DNA of 64,000 nucleotides from Paramagnetospirillum marisnigri (GCF_001650715.1 NZ_LWQT01000039.1:1-64000); one strand, 5' to 3'. Positions 8,557 through 20,500 are shown, counted from the stretch's first letter. The notes: a model not told the origin generated them from the letters alone. Numbers and translations are program-made.

Positions 8557-10086
8557 GTGATACGGATCAAGTCTGGACATGCCATGGCGGCTGCCATGGC
8601 GGCCCTGCTGTCGGCATGCACTGTCGGCCCCGACTATGTGCGGCCGGAGCAGCCGGTTCCCGTGGACTTCAGGGCCTCATCCAACGAGCGCCAGGTCCTG
8701 GCGAGGCCCAAATCTCGCTGGTGGACCCAATTCGGCTCGGCGGAGTTGAACGCCCTGGTGGAAGACGCGCTGGCCAGCAACCACGATGTCCGCGCCGCCA
8801 AGCAGCGCATCGCCCAGGCCGAGGCCAAGGCGGGGATCGAGGCGGGCGCTTTGCTGCCCACGGTCCAGGGCTCGAGCAAGATGGAGACGGGCAAGAAGAG
8901 CTCCAATTCCTTCGCCCAGTCGGCCACCGTCGTCCAGCAGCTCTATCAGGCCAGCATCGAGGTCAGCTACGAAATCGACCTGTGGGGCAAGAACCGCTCC
9001 GCCATGTCGGCGGCGCTGGCCACCGCCCAGTCCAGCGTGTTCGAGCGCGAGACGGTGGTGGTGACCCTGGTGGCCGATGTGGTCGGCACCTATTTCCAGT
9101 ATCTGCAGTCCTGCGAGCGCGCCGTTGTTGCAAAGCGCAATATCGAGAACATGAAGCGGGTCCTGTCCAAGGTCGAGCATCGCCAGCGCATCGGCGAGGG
9201 CAGCGAGTTGGAGGTCTACCAGCAGGCCACCGCGCTGCATAACGCCGAGGCGATCCTGCCGGTCATCGAACTGACCCGCGAGCAGCAGCTCAACCGTCTG
9301 GCCTATCTGGTGGGCAAGTCGGCCACCGAACTGAAGCTGGAGGGGCGCAGCCTGGACGATGTGATGATCCCCGAGGTTTCGGAAGGCCTGCCCTCGGAAC
9401 TGCTGCTGACCCGTCCCGATATCCGCCGGGCCGAGGCCAATCTGGTGGCGGCCAATGCCAATATCAACCTGGCGCGGGCCAAGATGTTCCCGTCCTTCAC
9501 CCTGACCGGTGAACGCGGCTGGGCCAGTTCCGACCTGCACAATCTGATTTCCCCGGGCAGCATCATCTGGACATTGGCGGGCAAGCTGGCCCAGACCATC
9601 TTCGACAACGGCAAGTCCAACAGCGAAATCGCCTATTACGAGGCCCGCTGGAACGAGTTGGTGGAACTTTATCGCCAGTCCATCATTGCCAGCCTGCGCG
9701 ATGTCGAGGATTCCCTGGCCAATATCCGCTACTCCAAGGAGCGCGACGAGGCCCAGGGGCTGATGGTCGGGTCGGCCCGCAAGGCCTTCACCCTCAGCCA
9801 GGGCGCTTTTTCCATCGGTATCGTCGACTATCTGACCGTGCTGGAAACCGAGCGTACCCAGTACAATGCCGAGGATATCAAGATCCAGACCCGTTACGGG
9901 CGGCTGTCGGCGGCGGTGGGCCTGTTCAAGGCCCTGGGCGGCAGCATCGAGCCGGAAAAGGAGGAATTGCGGACCAATCCCGATGGTACGGCCGCTCCCA
10001 TTCCGGCCGGAGGCGCCGTTCCCGGCCCCGGCGATTTCCAGAACCAGAGCAGCGGGCTGAGGGCCTATTATGACATACACTCCTAA
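8557..10086 (+). CDS. NodT-family outer-membrane efflux/secretion factor (TolC-like lipoprotein)
   Basis: A 509-residue outer-membrane factor. The N-terminus is a lipoprotein signal with lipobox LSAC (Cys21), followed by TVGPDYVRPE, typical of NodT/OprM-type factors. Two repeats of the OEP domain follow (helical barrel, for example VDYLTVLETERTQYNAEDIK near the C-terminal repeat). It forms a trimeric channel spanning outer membrane and periplasm for an RND, MFS or ABC exporter. Start is GTG with a G-rich Shine-Dalgarno just upstream. Unusually there is no RND pump or adaptor next to it; the nearest exporter is the convergent type I secretion operon, which itself lacks an outer-membrane gene. 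Two small lipoproteins follow, the first overlapping by 17 bases. Confidence 0.93.
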   Translation: MIRIKSGHAMAAAMAALLSACTVGPDYVRPEQPVPVDFRASSNERQVLARPKSRWWTQFGSAELNALVEDALASNHDVRAAKQRIAQAEAKAGIEAGALLPTVQGSSKMETGKKSSNSFAQSATVVQQLYQASIEVSYEIDLWGKNRSAMSAALATAQSSVFERETVVVTLVADVVGTYFQYLQSCERAVVAKRNIENMKRVLSKVEHRQRIGEGSELEVYQQATALHNAEAILPVIELTREQQLNRLAYLVGKSATELKLEGRSLDDVMIPEVSEGLPSELLLTRPDIRRAEANLVAANANINLARAKMFPSFTLTGERGWASSDLHNLISPGSIIWTLAGKLAQTIFDNGKSNSEIAYYEARWNELVELYRQSIIASLRDVEDSLANIRYSKERDEAQGLMVGSARKAFTLSQGAFSIGIVDYLTVLETERTQYNAEDIKIQTRYGRLSAAVGLFKALGGSIEPEKEELRTNPDGTAAPIPAGGAVPGPGDFQNQSSGLRAYYDIHS

Positions 10087-10444
10087 GGTCGCTCTGGTGG
10101 TGGCCGTGGCGCTGCTTTCGGGCTGCACCGCCGTCGAGACCACTTTCCGTCAATCCAGCCTCAAGCAGGTCCGCATCGACGGGCACGACATCACCGTTTC
10201 CTGGATCCGGGTCGATAACGACGATGTCGACATGGTGGTCTACGAGGATGCGCTGTGGTCTGGAACGCCCAGCCCGGACATGCCCCGGCTCAACCGGGCC
10301 CTGGCTCGTCGCGCCGCCGAAAGCGTCATGGACTGGCGTTGCCTGGGACTGGGCTATCGCCCGGTGCAGCCGTCGGCCACCACTGGCGACGAACGCTACA
10401 CCTTCCGCTATGCGTGCGGCCGTGATGACGGAGGCAGGAAATGA
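10070..10444 (+). CDS. Small putative lipoprotein, function unknown
   Basis: A 124-residue protein starting MTYTPKVALVVAVALLSGC, a lipoprotein signal with lipobox LSGC (Cys19). The mature part is short and has two later cysteines. I recognise no family. Its start overlaps the 3' end of the outer-membrane factor gene by 17 bases and its stop overlaps the next lipoprotein gene by 4 bases (ATGA), so the three are a translationally coupled operon and probably act together at the envelope. A role in assembly or accessory function of the outer-membrane factor is a guess. Confidence 0.75.
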   Translation: MTYTPKVALVVAVALLSGCTAVETTFRQSSLKQVRIDGHDITVSWIRVDNDDVDMVVYEDALWSGTPSPDMPRLNRALARRAAESVMDWRCLGLGYRPVQPSATTGDERYTFRYACGRDDGGRK

Positions 10445-11010
10445 TCGGGCTTCGCTGGGCGGGCGTGCTGGGGCTGGCCCTGGCGCTGGGGGGCTGCGGC
10501 ACCTGTGATCTGGGCGGCGTCCAGATGCGGGACAGCCTGACCACCGGCCGGATGGTGTTTACCGGACCGTCGGAGCAGCGTGATGGCGCCTGTCACGCCG
10601 ATGGCGACGGCGAGCGACTGCGCTCGGAGGTGGATAAGGCCACCGGCAAGGCGATCCACTGGGTGGATGCGCGCATGCGGTGGACCGGAACCGGCACCGG
10701 CCGCAGCTCTTGGGTCTCGGCCAAGGATGCCGCCACCGGCAAGCGTTTGGCCCTGGGGCTGACCTTCCGCGATGTGGGCGAGTGCTCGCGCTTCATGGGC
10801 ATGGGATGCGACCACCGCGAGGAGATGACCGCCCAGATTCCCGAGGATGTGATGCGTGCTGGGGCCGAGGCCGAGGATGGCCTCGGCATCACCTTCACCC
10901 GCAACAGCGGATTCTTCACCACCATCCGCTTCAGCCGCGAGCAGGTGCGGGCCCATCTGGACAAGGTCGACGGCTGGCGCAGTGCCAATCCGACCAAGTC
11001 CAAGCCCTGA
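10441..11010 (+). CDS. Putative lipoprotein, function unknown
   Basis: A 189-residue protein with a lipoprotein signal (MIGLRWAGVLGLALALGGC, Cys19). The mature region is soluble-looking, with a further Cys pair around GECSRFMGMGCDHRE that could form a disulfide. No family recognised. It is third in the outer-membrane factor operon, coupled to the preceding lipoprotein by an ATGA overlap. A large inverted-repeat structure begins just after its stop codon. Confidence 0.72.
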   Translation: MIGLRWAGVLGLALALGGCGTCDLGGVQMRDSLTTGRMVFTGPSEQRDGACHADGDGERLRSEVDKATGKAIHWVDARMRWTGTGTGRSSWVSAKDAATGKRLALGLTFRDVGECSRFMGMGCDHREEMTAQIPEDVMRAGAEAEDGLGITFTRNSGFFTTIRFSREQVRAHLDKVDGWRSANPTKSKP

Positions 11011-11068
11011 TGCCCTGAATGAAAAAGCCCCCCTTCCCGCGAGAGAGCCGTTGGGACTAAGTGTGTTT

Positions 11069-11100
11069 CGTCATGGCCGGGCTTGACCCGGCCATCCACG
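11069..11100. repeat. REP-like palindrome, left copy
   Basis: Contains ATGGCCGGG-CTTGA-CCCGGCCAT, a perfect 9-bp stem with a 5-base loop, and continues CCACGG. An inverted copy lies at 11427-11462 on the other side of the GIY-YIG gene. Confidence 0.7.
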
Positions 11101-11101
11101 G

Positions 11102-11389
11102 CTACGCCAGCCGCTCGTACAGATCGTCCCAGTTCGGATTATCGGTCAGGATCAGCTTGACCTTCCATGCCCTCGGCCAATGTTTGAGGTTTTTCTCCCG
11201 CTGAATGGCGGTGCGGATATCCTCGTATCGTTCCGCATAGACCAACTGCTTCAGCCCGTACCGCTTGGTGAAGCCGTCGGCGACCCCCTCCCGGTGCTCC
11301 CAGGCTCGACGCGCCAAATCGCTGGTCACACCGACGTACAGCGTGCCATTTGGTCGGTTCGTCATGATGTAGACCCAGCCGCCCTGCAT
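11102..11389 (-). CDS. GIY-YIG nuclease-superfamily protein
   Basis: A 95-residue single-domain protein of the small GIY-YIG group (UPF0213/YhbQ-like). The eponymous motif appears as WVYIMTNRPNGTLYVGVTSD, followed by the conserved Arg (LARRAWEHREG) and the KNLKHWPRAWKVKLI segment common in alphaproteobacterial copies; Glu in REKNLK is the likely metal ligand. I start it at the ATG at 11389 (MQGGWVYIMT); the longer frame to 11545 would read through the repeat. These genes are numerous and patchy in alphaproteobacteria. Whether it acts as a nuclease is untested; placement between inverted REP-like repeats suggests a link to repeat mobility. Confidence 0.88.
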   Translation of the reverse strand: MQGGWVYIMTNRPNGTLYVGVTSDLARRAWEHREGVADGFTKRYGLKQLVYAERYEDIRTAIQREKNLKHWPRAWKVKLILTDNPNWDDLYERLA

Positions 11390-11426
11390 GCTCGTATGAT
11401 GCGGCCAACCCTGGGTGTCTGCAACC

Positions 11427-11462
11427 AACGGCGTGGATGGCCGGGTCAAGCCCGGCCATGAC
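11427..11462. repeat. REP-like palindrome, right copy
   Basis: Inverted counterpart of 11069-11100 (CGTGGATGGCCGGGTCAAG followed by CCCGGCCATGACGG). With the left copy it brackets the GIY-YIG gene. Confidence 0.7.
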
Positions 11463-11588
11463 GGAAAAAATCTTCGGCAAATGAAAAGCCCCGCATCCGG
11501 CGCTATGCCTGATACGGGGCTTCCCTCAAACACACCTAGTCCCAACGGCTCTTTCCCGCGAGGGAAGGGGGGCTTTTCGTTTGCCGCC

Positions 11589-14500
11589 TCAGCTCGTCAG
11601 TTTTTCGATCTGAGCGAAGGCGATCTGCTGTGCCGTGTCGCCGAAGGTGATGGTTCCGGCGGCGTTGTTGAACACCACTTCGTGATTGGTGTTGTCGATG
11701 GTGGCGCTGCCCTGGCTCAGGTGCACGATGAACTCGCCGGTATCGGGATGGGATGCCGAAGTGGCGATGATGTCGTTATTGGCATCCATGGCATACAGCC
11801 AGTCGCCATGGCCATGGGCGGTGGTCTGCATCCACAACTGGTCGATCCCGGCGCCGCCATTGATGGACGAGACCGCGTCGCCGCCCGCCACCAGCAGAAT
11901 GTCGTTGCCGCCGCTGCCCAGCAGGGTGGTGGCGCCGGTGGCGCTCCACTGGACGGTGCCCAAAGTGTCGCCCGCCAGGGTGACGCCCTGATTCTGCGCC
12001 ACATCACCGATGGTGGCGGTGGTCTGAACCGTGTCGGTGGCACCGGCGGCGTCATAGACCTTGATTTCCAGGGTGCGGACGCCGGGCGCCATGGCGCCTG
12101 ACGGGTTGGTCAGGATCAGCTGTTCGGCCAGGGCCTCGTAAGTATTGGCATCGGCGGTGCCGGTCAGCGACAGGGTATGGGTGCCCTGGTTGAAATTGAT
12201 GCCGAAGGTGTGGCCGTTGAAGTCCACCGCCAGGTCGCCATTGATGTCCAGGCGGGGCTGCAGGCCGACCATGCTGATACCGTCGCCGGTCAGGGCTCCG
12301 GTCGTGATGGAGATATCCATGCGGGTCAGGTCGGGATTGGCGACGCCATCGGCATTATCGTTGATGTTGATGTAGTTGTTGGTGCCTTCCGGGATCACAT
12401 AGATCGGACTGGTGATGGCGCCCACCTCGGACTGGCCGCTGGCGCCGCTGAGCACCATGTCGGGGGCATCGTTGATGGCGTTGACATGCACCACCAAGCT
12501 CTGTTCGGCGCTATAGCCGTTGGTGGCGCCTTCGGTGGTATGCGCCTTCACCGTCAAGGTGATGTCGCCATTCCAGTTGCTGGGCGGCTGGATCTTCAGA
12601 TTGGCGTCCAGCAGGTTGGACGGAACATGCCAGAAGCCATCGCCGGACACATTGATGGCGGTGGCGCCGTTATAGAGCACCGACCCGGCCGGAGCGCCGG
12701 AAATCAGCACCTCCACCGTTTCGCTGTCACTATCCGGGGTCGCCGCAGCGATGTTGATGGCGATCTTGCTGTCCTCGTTGCCCGAGGCGAAATAGCCATC
12801 GGCCGCCGAGGTCAGGTCGGTCAGGGTCAGAGTCGGCGTATCCGCCACGCCCGCCAGGGTGATGGAGAAGGCCTGGGTATAGCTGGTCGCCGTGGTCAGG
12901 CCGTCGACGCTGGTGGCGGTGGCGGTCATGGCCCAGCTTCCCGATTCGTGCAGCTTGCCGAGGAAGAACAGGGGCTTGGCGGTCACCGCATTCCCCGCGC
13001 GGGTGAACAGGTCACCGTCTTCCAGCTTCCACGAGCCGCCGCCGAGATCGGTGCCGATGGCATTGCCCGCCGCATCGACGAAGCTGGCGCCGGTGGGCAC
13101 GCCGGTGATGGTCACCGACAGGGTTTCCGACAGGTCGATCAACTGGGCGTTCAGGGTGATGGGCAGGGCCACATCTTCCGACCCGTTGTTGACCGCCACC
13201 GGGTCGACGGTGGGGGTATCGGCCACGCCCGCGACCGTCACCGTGAAGCTGCCCGAGGAATGGGCGATGCTCTTGTTGCTGGGCTCCAGGGTATAGGCGT
13301 CGACGGTCAGGGTATAGGTGCCGGAATCGTCCTGGGGTGGCAGGATCTTGACGTTGGAAAGCTGGACCTTCCAGGCGCCGTTGACCTGCACCAGCGAGAC
13401 ATTGGCGTCCTTGACGGTCCAACTGCCGTCGCTGTTCTTCAGGGCGCCGTCGATCACCGCGTTGGCGGGCATGCCGCTCAGCTTGATCGACAGGTATTCC
13501 GAGGAATAGGTGCCGCCGCCGACCACGTCGGGGGCATCGATGGACACGTTGAAGGTGATCCAGCTGTCCTCGTTGCCCGAGACATTGGCGGCGGTGATGG
13601 TCGGATCATCCGCCACAGCGGTGAGGGTGATGGTCTTGGAGCCGGTAGTCAGCACATTGATGGCGCTGGCGTCGTCGCCATGCAGGCTCAACGTGTCGCC
13701 GGCCTCGGTCACCGTGATGGAGGCCGAAATGGTCAGCGAGCCGTGATAATGGGCGGGCGGCACCACCGACAGGCCGTTCAGGGCGATATGGCCGCTGGCA
13801 TTGAAGTCGCTGACGCCAAAGTCGCTGACATTCAGGCTATAGGTGCCATTGGTGCCGGTCTGGGCGACGCCGTTGAGCAACAGTTGCGAACCACTGGGCA
13901 GGGTGATGGTGATCACGCCGCCATTGGCGATGATTTCCGAGAAATCATTGTCCCGCTCCTGGAAGTCCAGGGTGAAGGGAATACCCGCGAAATCCTCGGT
14001 GGAGTTGGCGGCGGTGATGGAGACGCTGGCCCCGTCGGTGTCGGGGTCCAGGGTCGCGACCACCAGTCCGCCATTGGGGGTGGAGGTGGTGGCGGTCAGG
14101 TCGCCATCGGTGGCCACCGCCTTCAGGTTGACCTTGACGTCGCCCGCGAAGTCGTCGGGCGGATTGACGGTCAGGGTGCCGATATCGGCGGGCTTGATCA
14201 CATGTTCGCCGGTGAAGGGATTGTCCCAACCGGCGGAACTGGAGATGGACACCCCCGCCTGCTGGGTTCCCACCACGATGGCGGTCACCGTGCCGCCATT
14301 GGTGGCGGCGGGCGAGGCGCTGACATTGTCCAGGCTGAAATTGACATCCTCGGTGCCTGGCTTCGGCGTCGCGTTGATGCTGGGCGGATTGAGCACCGGA
14401 ATATTGGGATCGGACCACCAGTTGTAGCCGTTGCCGTAATGGCCGTCGGCATCGGTGATCTTCAGGTGCAGGGTCTGGTCGAAAGTGTCGGTGACGGTGC

Positions 14501-17500
14501 CGCCATCGGGATCATTGTCCTTCAACACGGCGCGGATGGTCAGGTCGGCCTCGCCGGTGCGAAGCTGGGAGGAGGCATAGAGGTGCCAGCCCGCCGACCC
14601 GGCGGTATAGGGCACGATCCAATAGCCGTTACCCGCATTGACCACGCTGTTGTTGGTATCGGTCAGGATGACGCCGTTGGGCACGCCCGCGATGACGAAA
14701 TACATGGACGACGGTTCGGACCCATCCAGATCCCCCAGGGTGAGGGACAGGCCCAGATCGATCTGGCTGCCCACCTGGCCGCTGGCCTGGTTGCCCGCGG
14801 TCAGGGCATCGGTGTCGGTCACGGTGAAGGTGGCCGGGGTATCGACCACCGCCGAGATTTGGACGGACCCATTGACCGTCCGGGTCTCGGAATCGAAGAT
14901 GGTGCCGTCGGCATTGTATTCCGACGAAGTGCCGCTGACCTTGAACGGCACATCCTTGGACCAGTCCTCGGGCAATCCCTTGATGGAGAGGCCGGAGACC
15001 TGATTGGTGGCGGTGTTGTAGCCGCTGGTCACGTCCAGGACATGGTTGCCGCTGGCGTCGGTGGGCAGGTCGGCGATGGCGTAATCGGTGTTGTTCCACC
15101 GCACCGTCAGCGGCGGGAAAGCCGCCAGATCGGCGGTATTGAACACCAGGGTGACATTGCTGATTTCCTCGATGCCACCCGACACGGTCTCGCCGGGATT
15201 GACGGTGACTGTCATGGGAATGCCATTGGCGTCCCAGCCATCCTCGGCGATGGCGGACGACACCGAGATGCTGGGCGCGTCGGCGTCCTGGGTGACCACG
15301 ATCCTGAGATCATGGGAGGCGATCAGGGAATCGCCGTCATTCTCGGTGGTGATCAGGTCCAGCTTGACGGTGCCGGTGATGGTCCCCGAGAAATTGGCGG
15401 GCACCCCGAAGCGGACATCGGCCAGATGATTGGGGTCGATGGACCACTGTTCATTGCCGTTGGCATCGGTGCCCAGATACTTGGCGTATTTCTCGTTGCC
15501 CGACGTCATGGACATGGTGACGTTGGCGGGAATTTCCTTGATGACGATGGAGAGCGTCTCCGGTCCGTGCACGCTTCCCGCCGCATCCACATCGACGATG
15601 TTGTACTGCTCGAAATGCGGGTTGACCAGATTGTCCTCGACCCCGGTGGCGACCAGGACATTGCCGTCATGGAGAGCGTCGGGGAAGGTGACGCCGTCCG
15701 AGATGCCCTTGACGATGACCTTCAGGGTCTGGGCAATGGAATCGGCAGTGTCGTTGTTGTTGCCGAGATTGGCTTCGGTCGAGCGTGCCACCACCGACAG
15801 GTCGAAATCCTGGTTGGAGTCCGGGCGGGGCTGGAGATAAAGGTTGGTCAGGTCGGCCTTGGCGAAGCGCCAGACCGTGCCGGTGGCGTCCTCGACGAAG
15901 GCGCCGTTCACCAGCTTGCCCAGGGTTCCCACCGTGGTGGTGCCGGTGGCGCCGGTATAGAACAGCGTTCCGGCCGGGGCGCCGCTGATGAAGATATCGG
16001 AAATGCTTTCCGAGCCGTCGGTGTCGGTCACCGCCGGGCGGATGTCCAGCGCCACCCGCACATCCTCGTTGGTGCGCACATGGGTGACCTGGAGCGTCGG
16101 CGTGTCGGCCACCGCGTCGATCACCACCTTGAAGCTGACCGAATTGGTGGCGGTCGAGCTGTTCTCGCTTTCCGCCGAGATGGACTTGAACAGGAAGCTG
16201 TAATTGCTGGCGCTGGCCAGATCCAGATTGGTCGGCGGCTTCAGCATGACATCGGCCAGGGGCAGATTGGTCAGGTCGGCGACGCCGTTGCTAATGCTGA
16301 TCTGGGTGTAGCTGCCGTCGTGATTGTCCTTCAGCAGGGTCCAGCCGGTGGGAATCTGCTCCAGCGTGATGGAGGAGAAATGCTCGGGATCGGGGTTGTA
16401 GGCCCCGCCCACCGGATTGGCGTTGGGGCCGTCCACCAGATTGGTCACCAGCCCCAGATTGAGGGCGGTGTCCTCGGTCAGATGCACCACGCTGTTCACA
16501 TCGGCGGAGCCGACGCTGATGGTGGGCTGGTCGGCCACGGCGGTGACATTGATCACCGCTCCGGTGGCGGTGGTCTGATGGGTGATGCCCGCGTCGGTGT
16601 CCGTCGTGGTGACCTTGATGGTATAGGTCATGTCGTTGGCGTTATGGGTCGATGGCGTGAAGGTGACGCCGCTCAGGGTGAAGACGCTGGTGGAACCGCC
16701 CTGCGAGACCACGGCGGATTCCGGGATGGTCCACAGCGTCGTTCCATCCCCCTGATCCACGCCGGAGATCACGGTGCCGTTGACGCGGAGGGTGCCCGAG
16801 ATCATGTCGGGATCGGACGAGATGAACAAGACCGGGCCGGTCAGATGCTCGGAGCCATCGGTATCCACCAGGGTGAAGGTGGGCGTGACCCCGATGGCGG
16901 TGTCCTCGTTGCCGGTATTGCTGGCGCCGACGGTGGTGGCGTCGGCCACCGGATTGACCTGGAGCGTCAGGCGATCCCAATCAGACCAGGCTTCGCGCGA
17001 ACGGGTCAGTCCGGCGTCGGACAGGCCGGTGGGGCTGTTGCCGGCATTGTAATCGGCCTCGCGGGTGCTGACCTGGATGTCGAAATGCAACTGGCTGCTC
17101 AGGCTCGACCAGTTGGCGGCGCCACCCACATAGACCTTGCCCCCGAACAGATCGGCGGCGGAAACTGTCCAATAGCCGCTGGCGGGCAGGGCCTGGATTT
17201 CGCCGCTGGTGATGGTGGCATCGGTGCTGATGGCCAGACGCGATCCCGCCTCGATCGGCTTGATGCGGAAATTGGTCAGGGACTCGCGAACCGTATCCAC
17301 CAACTGGCCATTGACCGCGAAGGTCTGCGGATCGATCACGGTCCGCAGATTGTAGTAATCATCCTCGTTGATGGTCTGGGCCGGTTCGATCACCGGCGAG
17401 ACCGGCTTGTCGGCGTCGCCATAGACCACCACGCTCGGGGTGACGGTGGTCACCGCCACCGGGCCGGTATAGGTCCCATCGGCGGCCTTTTCCGTGGCCA

Positions 17501-20500
17501 CCGAGGTCACGGTAAGGGTGAAGTCATCGTCGCTGTGGAGCGGCAGGTTCTGGACCTTCAGACCCGACAACTGGGCCGAGGTCAGCTGATAGGACCCGGC
17601 CGGGATCACCGTGCCGTTGGCCAGGGTGATCGGATCGGTCAGCAGGGTTCCGGCGCTGAGCGTGCGGCCGCCGGTCAGGCCGGAGACATAGATGCTCAGT
17701 TGTTCCGAGCCATCGCTATCCACCAGACCGGTGGTGATGTTCAGCACCGCGTATTTGTCCTCGACGCCAATGCCCGAGGCGGAGAGGGTCGGGGCGTCGG
17801 CCACCGGATTGATGCCGAGCGTCAGGCGGTCCCAGTCGCTGGTGGCGGTGGCGGTGCGGCTCAGCCCGTCGAACAGGCCCGAGGTATTGGCGCCATGATC
17901 GGCCTCGCGCGTCACGCTGCGGACATCGAAATGCTTGTCCAGCGACCAGTCGCCCCAATTGGCCGGACCGGCCACGGTGACCTTGTCGGCGGCCAGATCG
18001 GCGGGATCGATGGTCCAATAGCCATCGGCGGGCAGGGCCTGCTCGACACCATTGATGAACAGGCGCGATCCGGCCTCGATGGGCTTCACATGCAGGGCGA
18101 TGATGCTCTGCGAGCCATCGGCGCTGTCGACGCCATTGGTGGTTTCCACCGCGAAATGGCCGCCGCCGATGGCGGTGTGCAGATTGTAGGTGGCGTCCTC
18201 GTTGATGACCTGACGGTCGTCCACCACGGCGGTGGTGGGGGTGTCGGCGTCGCCGAACACGGTAACCGCCACATTGACCGAAGCGCCTGCCGTGGTCGTG
18301 CCGTCGCTGGTGACGGCGGTGACGCCCAGGTTGAAATCGCCATTGCCGTTATGATTGGCGCCGTCGCTCTGGGCGTCCAGGCCATAGACCCGCACATGCT
18401 GGGCCGCTTGGGCGCCGGTCACCATATACGACCCCGCCTTGACGACGGTGCCGTCGGTCAGGGTGAAGTCGGCATCCACCCGGGTGGCATCGGTCAGGTT
18501 GCCATTGGCGTCGGCGATCTTGACCACCATGCCCACCGGGGAGGTGGCGGTGGGCTGGATGTAGTAGGCGACGGTCTCGGAGCCATCCACGTCGGAGGAG
18601 GCGGCCGATATGTTCAAGGCGGCGTATTTGTCTTCCACCGCGATGCCGTTGGCGACCAGATTGATGGGGGTATCGGCCACCGGATTGATGCCGAGCGTCA
18701 GGCGGTCCCAGTCGCTGGTGGCGGTGGGGGTGCGGGTGAGGCCGTCGAACAGGCCCGAGGTATTGGCGGCGTAATCAGCCTCGCGGGTCACGCTACGGAC
18801 ATCGAAATGCTTGTCCAGCGCGTCATTCAGGCTGCCCCAGTCGGCGGGACCGGCCACCGTGACCCTGCCCGACGACACGTCGGCGGGGTCGAGCGTCCAA
18901 TAGCGGTCGCCATTGGCGTCGGCGGCGGGCAGGGTTTGCTCGACACCATTGATGAACAGGCGCGATCCGGCCTCGATGGGCTTCACATGCAGGGCGATGA
19001 TGCTCTGCGAGCCATCGGCGCTGTCGACGCCATTGGTGGTTTCCACCGCGAAATGGCCGCCGCCGATGGCGGTGTGCAGATTGTAGGTGGCGTCCTCGTT
19101 GATGACCTGACGGTCGTCCACCACGGCGGTGGTGGGGGTGTCGGCGTCGCCGAACACGGTAACCGCCACATTGACCGAAGCGCCTGCCGTGGTCGTGCCG
19201 TCGCTGGTGACGGCGGTGACGCCCAGGTTGAAATCGCCATTGCCGTTATGATTGGCGCCGTCGCTCTGGGCGTCCAGGCCATAGACCCGCACATGCTGGG
19301 CCGCTTGGGCGCCGGTCACCATATACGACCCCGCCTTGACGACGGTGCCGTCGGTCAGGGTGAAGTCGGCATCCACCCGGGTGGCATCGGTCAGGTTGCC
19401 ATTGGCGTCGGCGATCTTGACCACCATGCCCACCGGGGAGGTGGCGGTGGGCTGGATGTAGTAGGCGACGGTCTCGGAGCCATCCACGTCGGAGGAGGCG
19501 GCCGATATGTTCAAGGCGGCGTATTTGTCTTCCACCGCGATGCCGTTGGCGACCAGATTGATGGGGGTATCGGCCACCGGATTGATGCCGAGCGTCAGGC
19601 GGTCCCAGTCGCTGGTGGCGGTGGGGGTGCGGGTGAGGCCGTCGAACAGGCCCGAGGTATTGGCGGCGTAATCAGCCTCGCGGGTCACGCTACGGACATC
19701 GAAATGCTTGTCCAGCGCGTCATTCAGGCTGCCCCAGTCGGCGGGACCGGCCACCGTGACCCTGCCCGACGACACGTCGGCGGGGTCGAGCGTCCAATAG
19801 CGGTCGCCATTGGCGTCGGCGGCGGGCAGGGTTTGCTCGACACCATTGATGAACAGGCGCGATCCGGCCTCGATGGGCTTCACATGCAGCGCGATGATGC
19901 TCTGCGAGCCATCGGCGCTGTCGACGCCATTGGTGGTCTCCACCGCAAAATGGCCGCCGCCGATGGCGGTGTGCAGATTGTAGGTGGCGTCCTCGTTGAT
20001 GACCTGACGGGCGTCCACCACGGCGGTGGTGGGGGTGTCGGCGTCGCCGAACACCGGCACGTCCACCGTCACCGACCGCCAGGACTGGCGGTCGAACACC
20101 TCGGAGGAATCGGCGGTGACTTCCGGTCCGCGCTCGGTGGCGACAGAGGTCACCGAGACCTGCAGGTCGGCGGCGCCGTCATGGTTGGTGCCATCGCTCT
20201 GCGCGGTATAGCCGGTCAGGCGGACATAATGGGCCGCCTGGGCGGCGGTGACGGCGTAGGAACCCGCCGGGATGGTGGCGGTGCCCAGGGTGGAATTGGA
20301 CAGACTGATGGCGTCGGTGACGGGGGTTGCCGCCACATAGGTGCCGGTGGCGGCGTCATAGACATTGACCACCACGCCCGCCGGAGCGGTCAGGTAGACG
20401 GTCAGGTTCTCGGAACCATCGGCGGCGTCCACCAGGGCGCTGCTAATGTTGAGGGAAATGTACTTGTCCTCGACGCCCACGCCGGTGGCGGTCAGGCTCG

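Larger units (their letters stand above)
11022..11577. mobile_element. Inverted-repeat-bounded cassette carrying a GIY-YIG gene
   Basis: The left arm (11022-11103) and right arm (11425-11577) are imperfect inverted copies: outer parts AAAAGCCCCCCTTCCC plus GAGCCGTTGGGACTA and GTGTGTTT, inner parts GTCATGGCCGGGCTTGAC/CCGGCCATCCACG. The right arm has about 64 extra bases between inner and outer parts, themselves containing a hairpin (GCCCCGCATC...GATACGGGGC, about 11492-11521). The only gene between the arms is a GIY-YIG protein. Inner repeats are themselves palindromic (ATGGCCGGG/CCCGGCCAT), like REP elements of alphaproteobacteria. I read it as a small repeat-associated mobile or formerly mobile unit; no target duplication was identified. 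Confidence 0.6.

Noticed and set aside
18041-20054. CRISPR-like array
   Set aside because: The repeats are 897 bases long, lie inside a coding frame and have no spacers.
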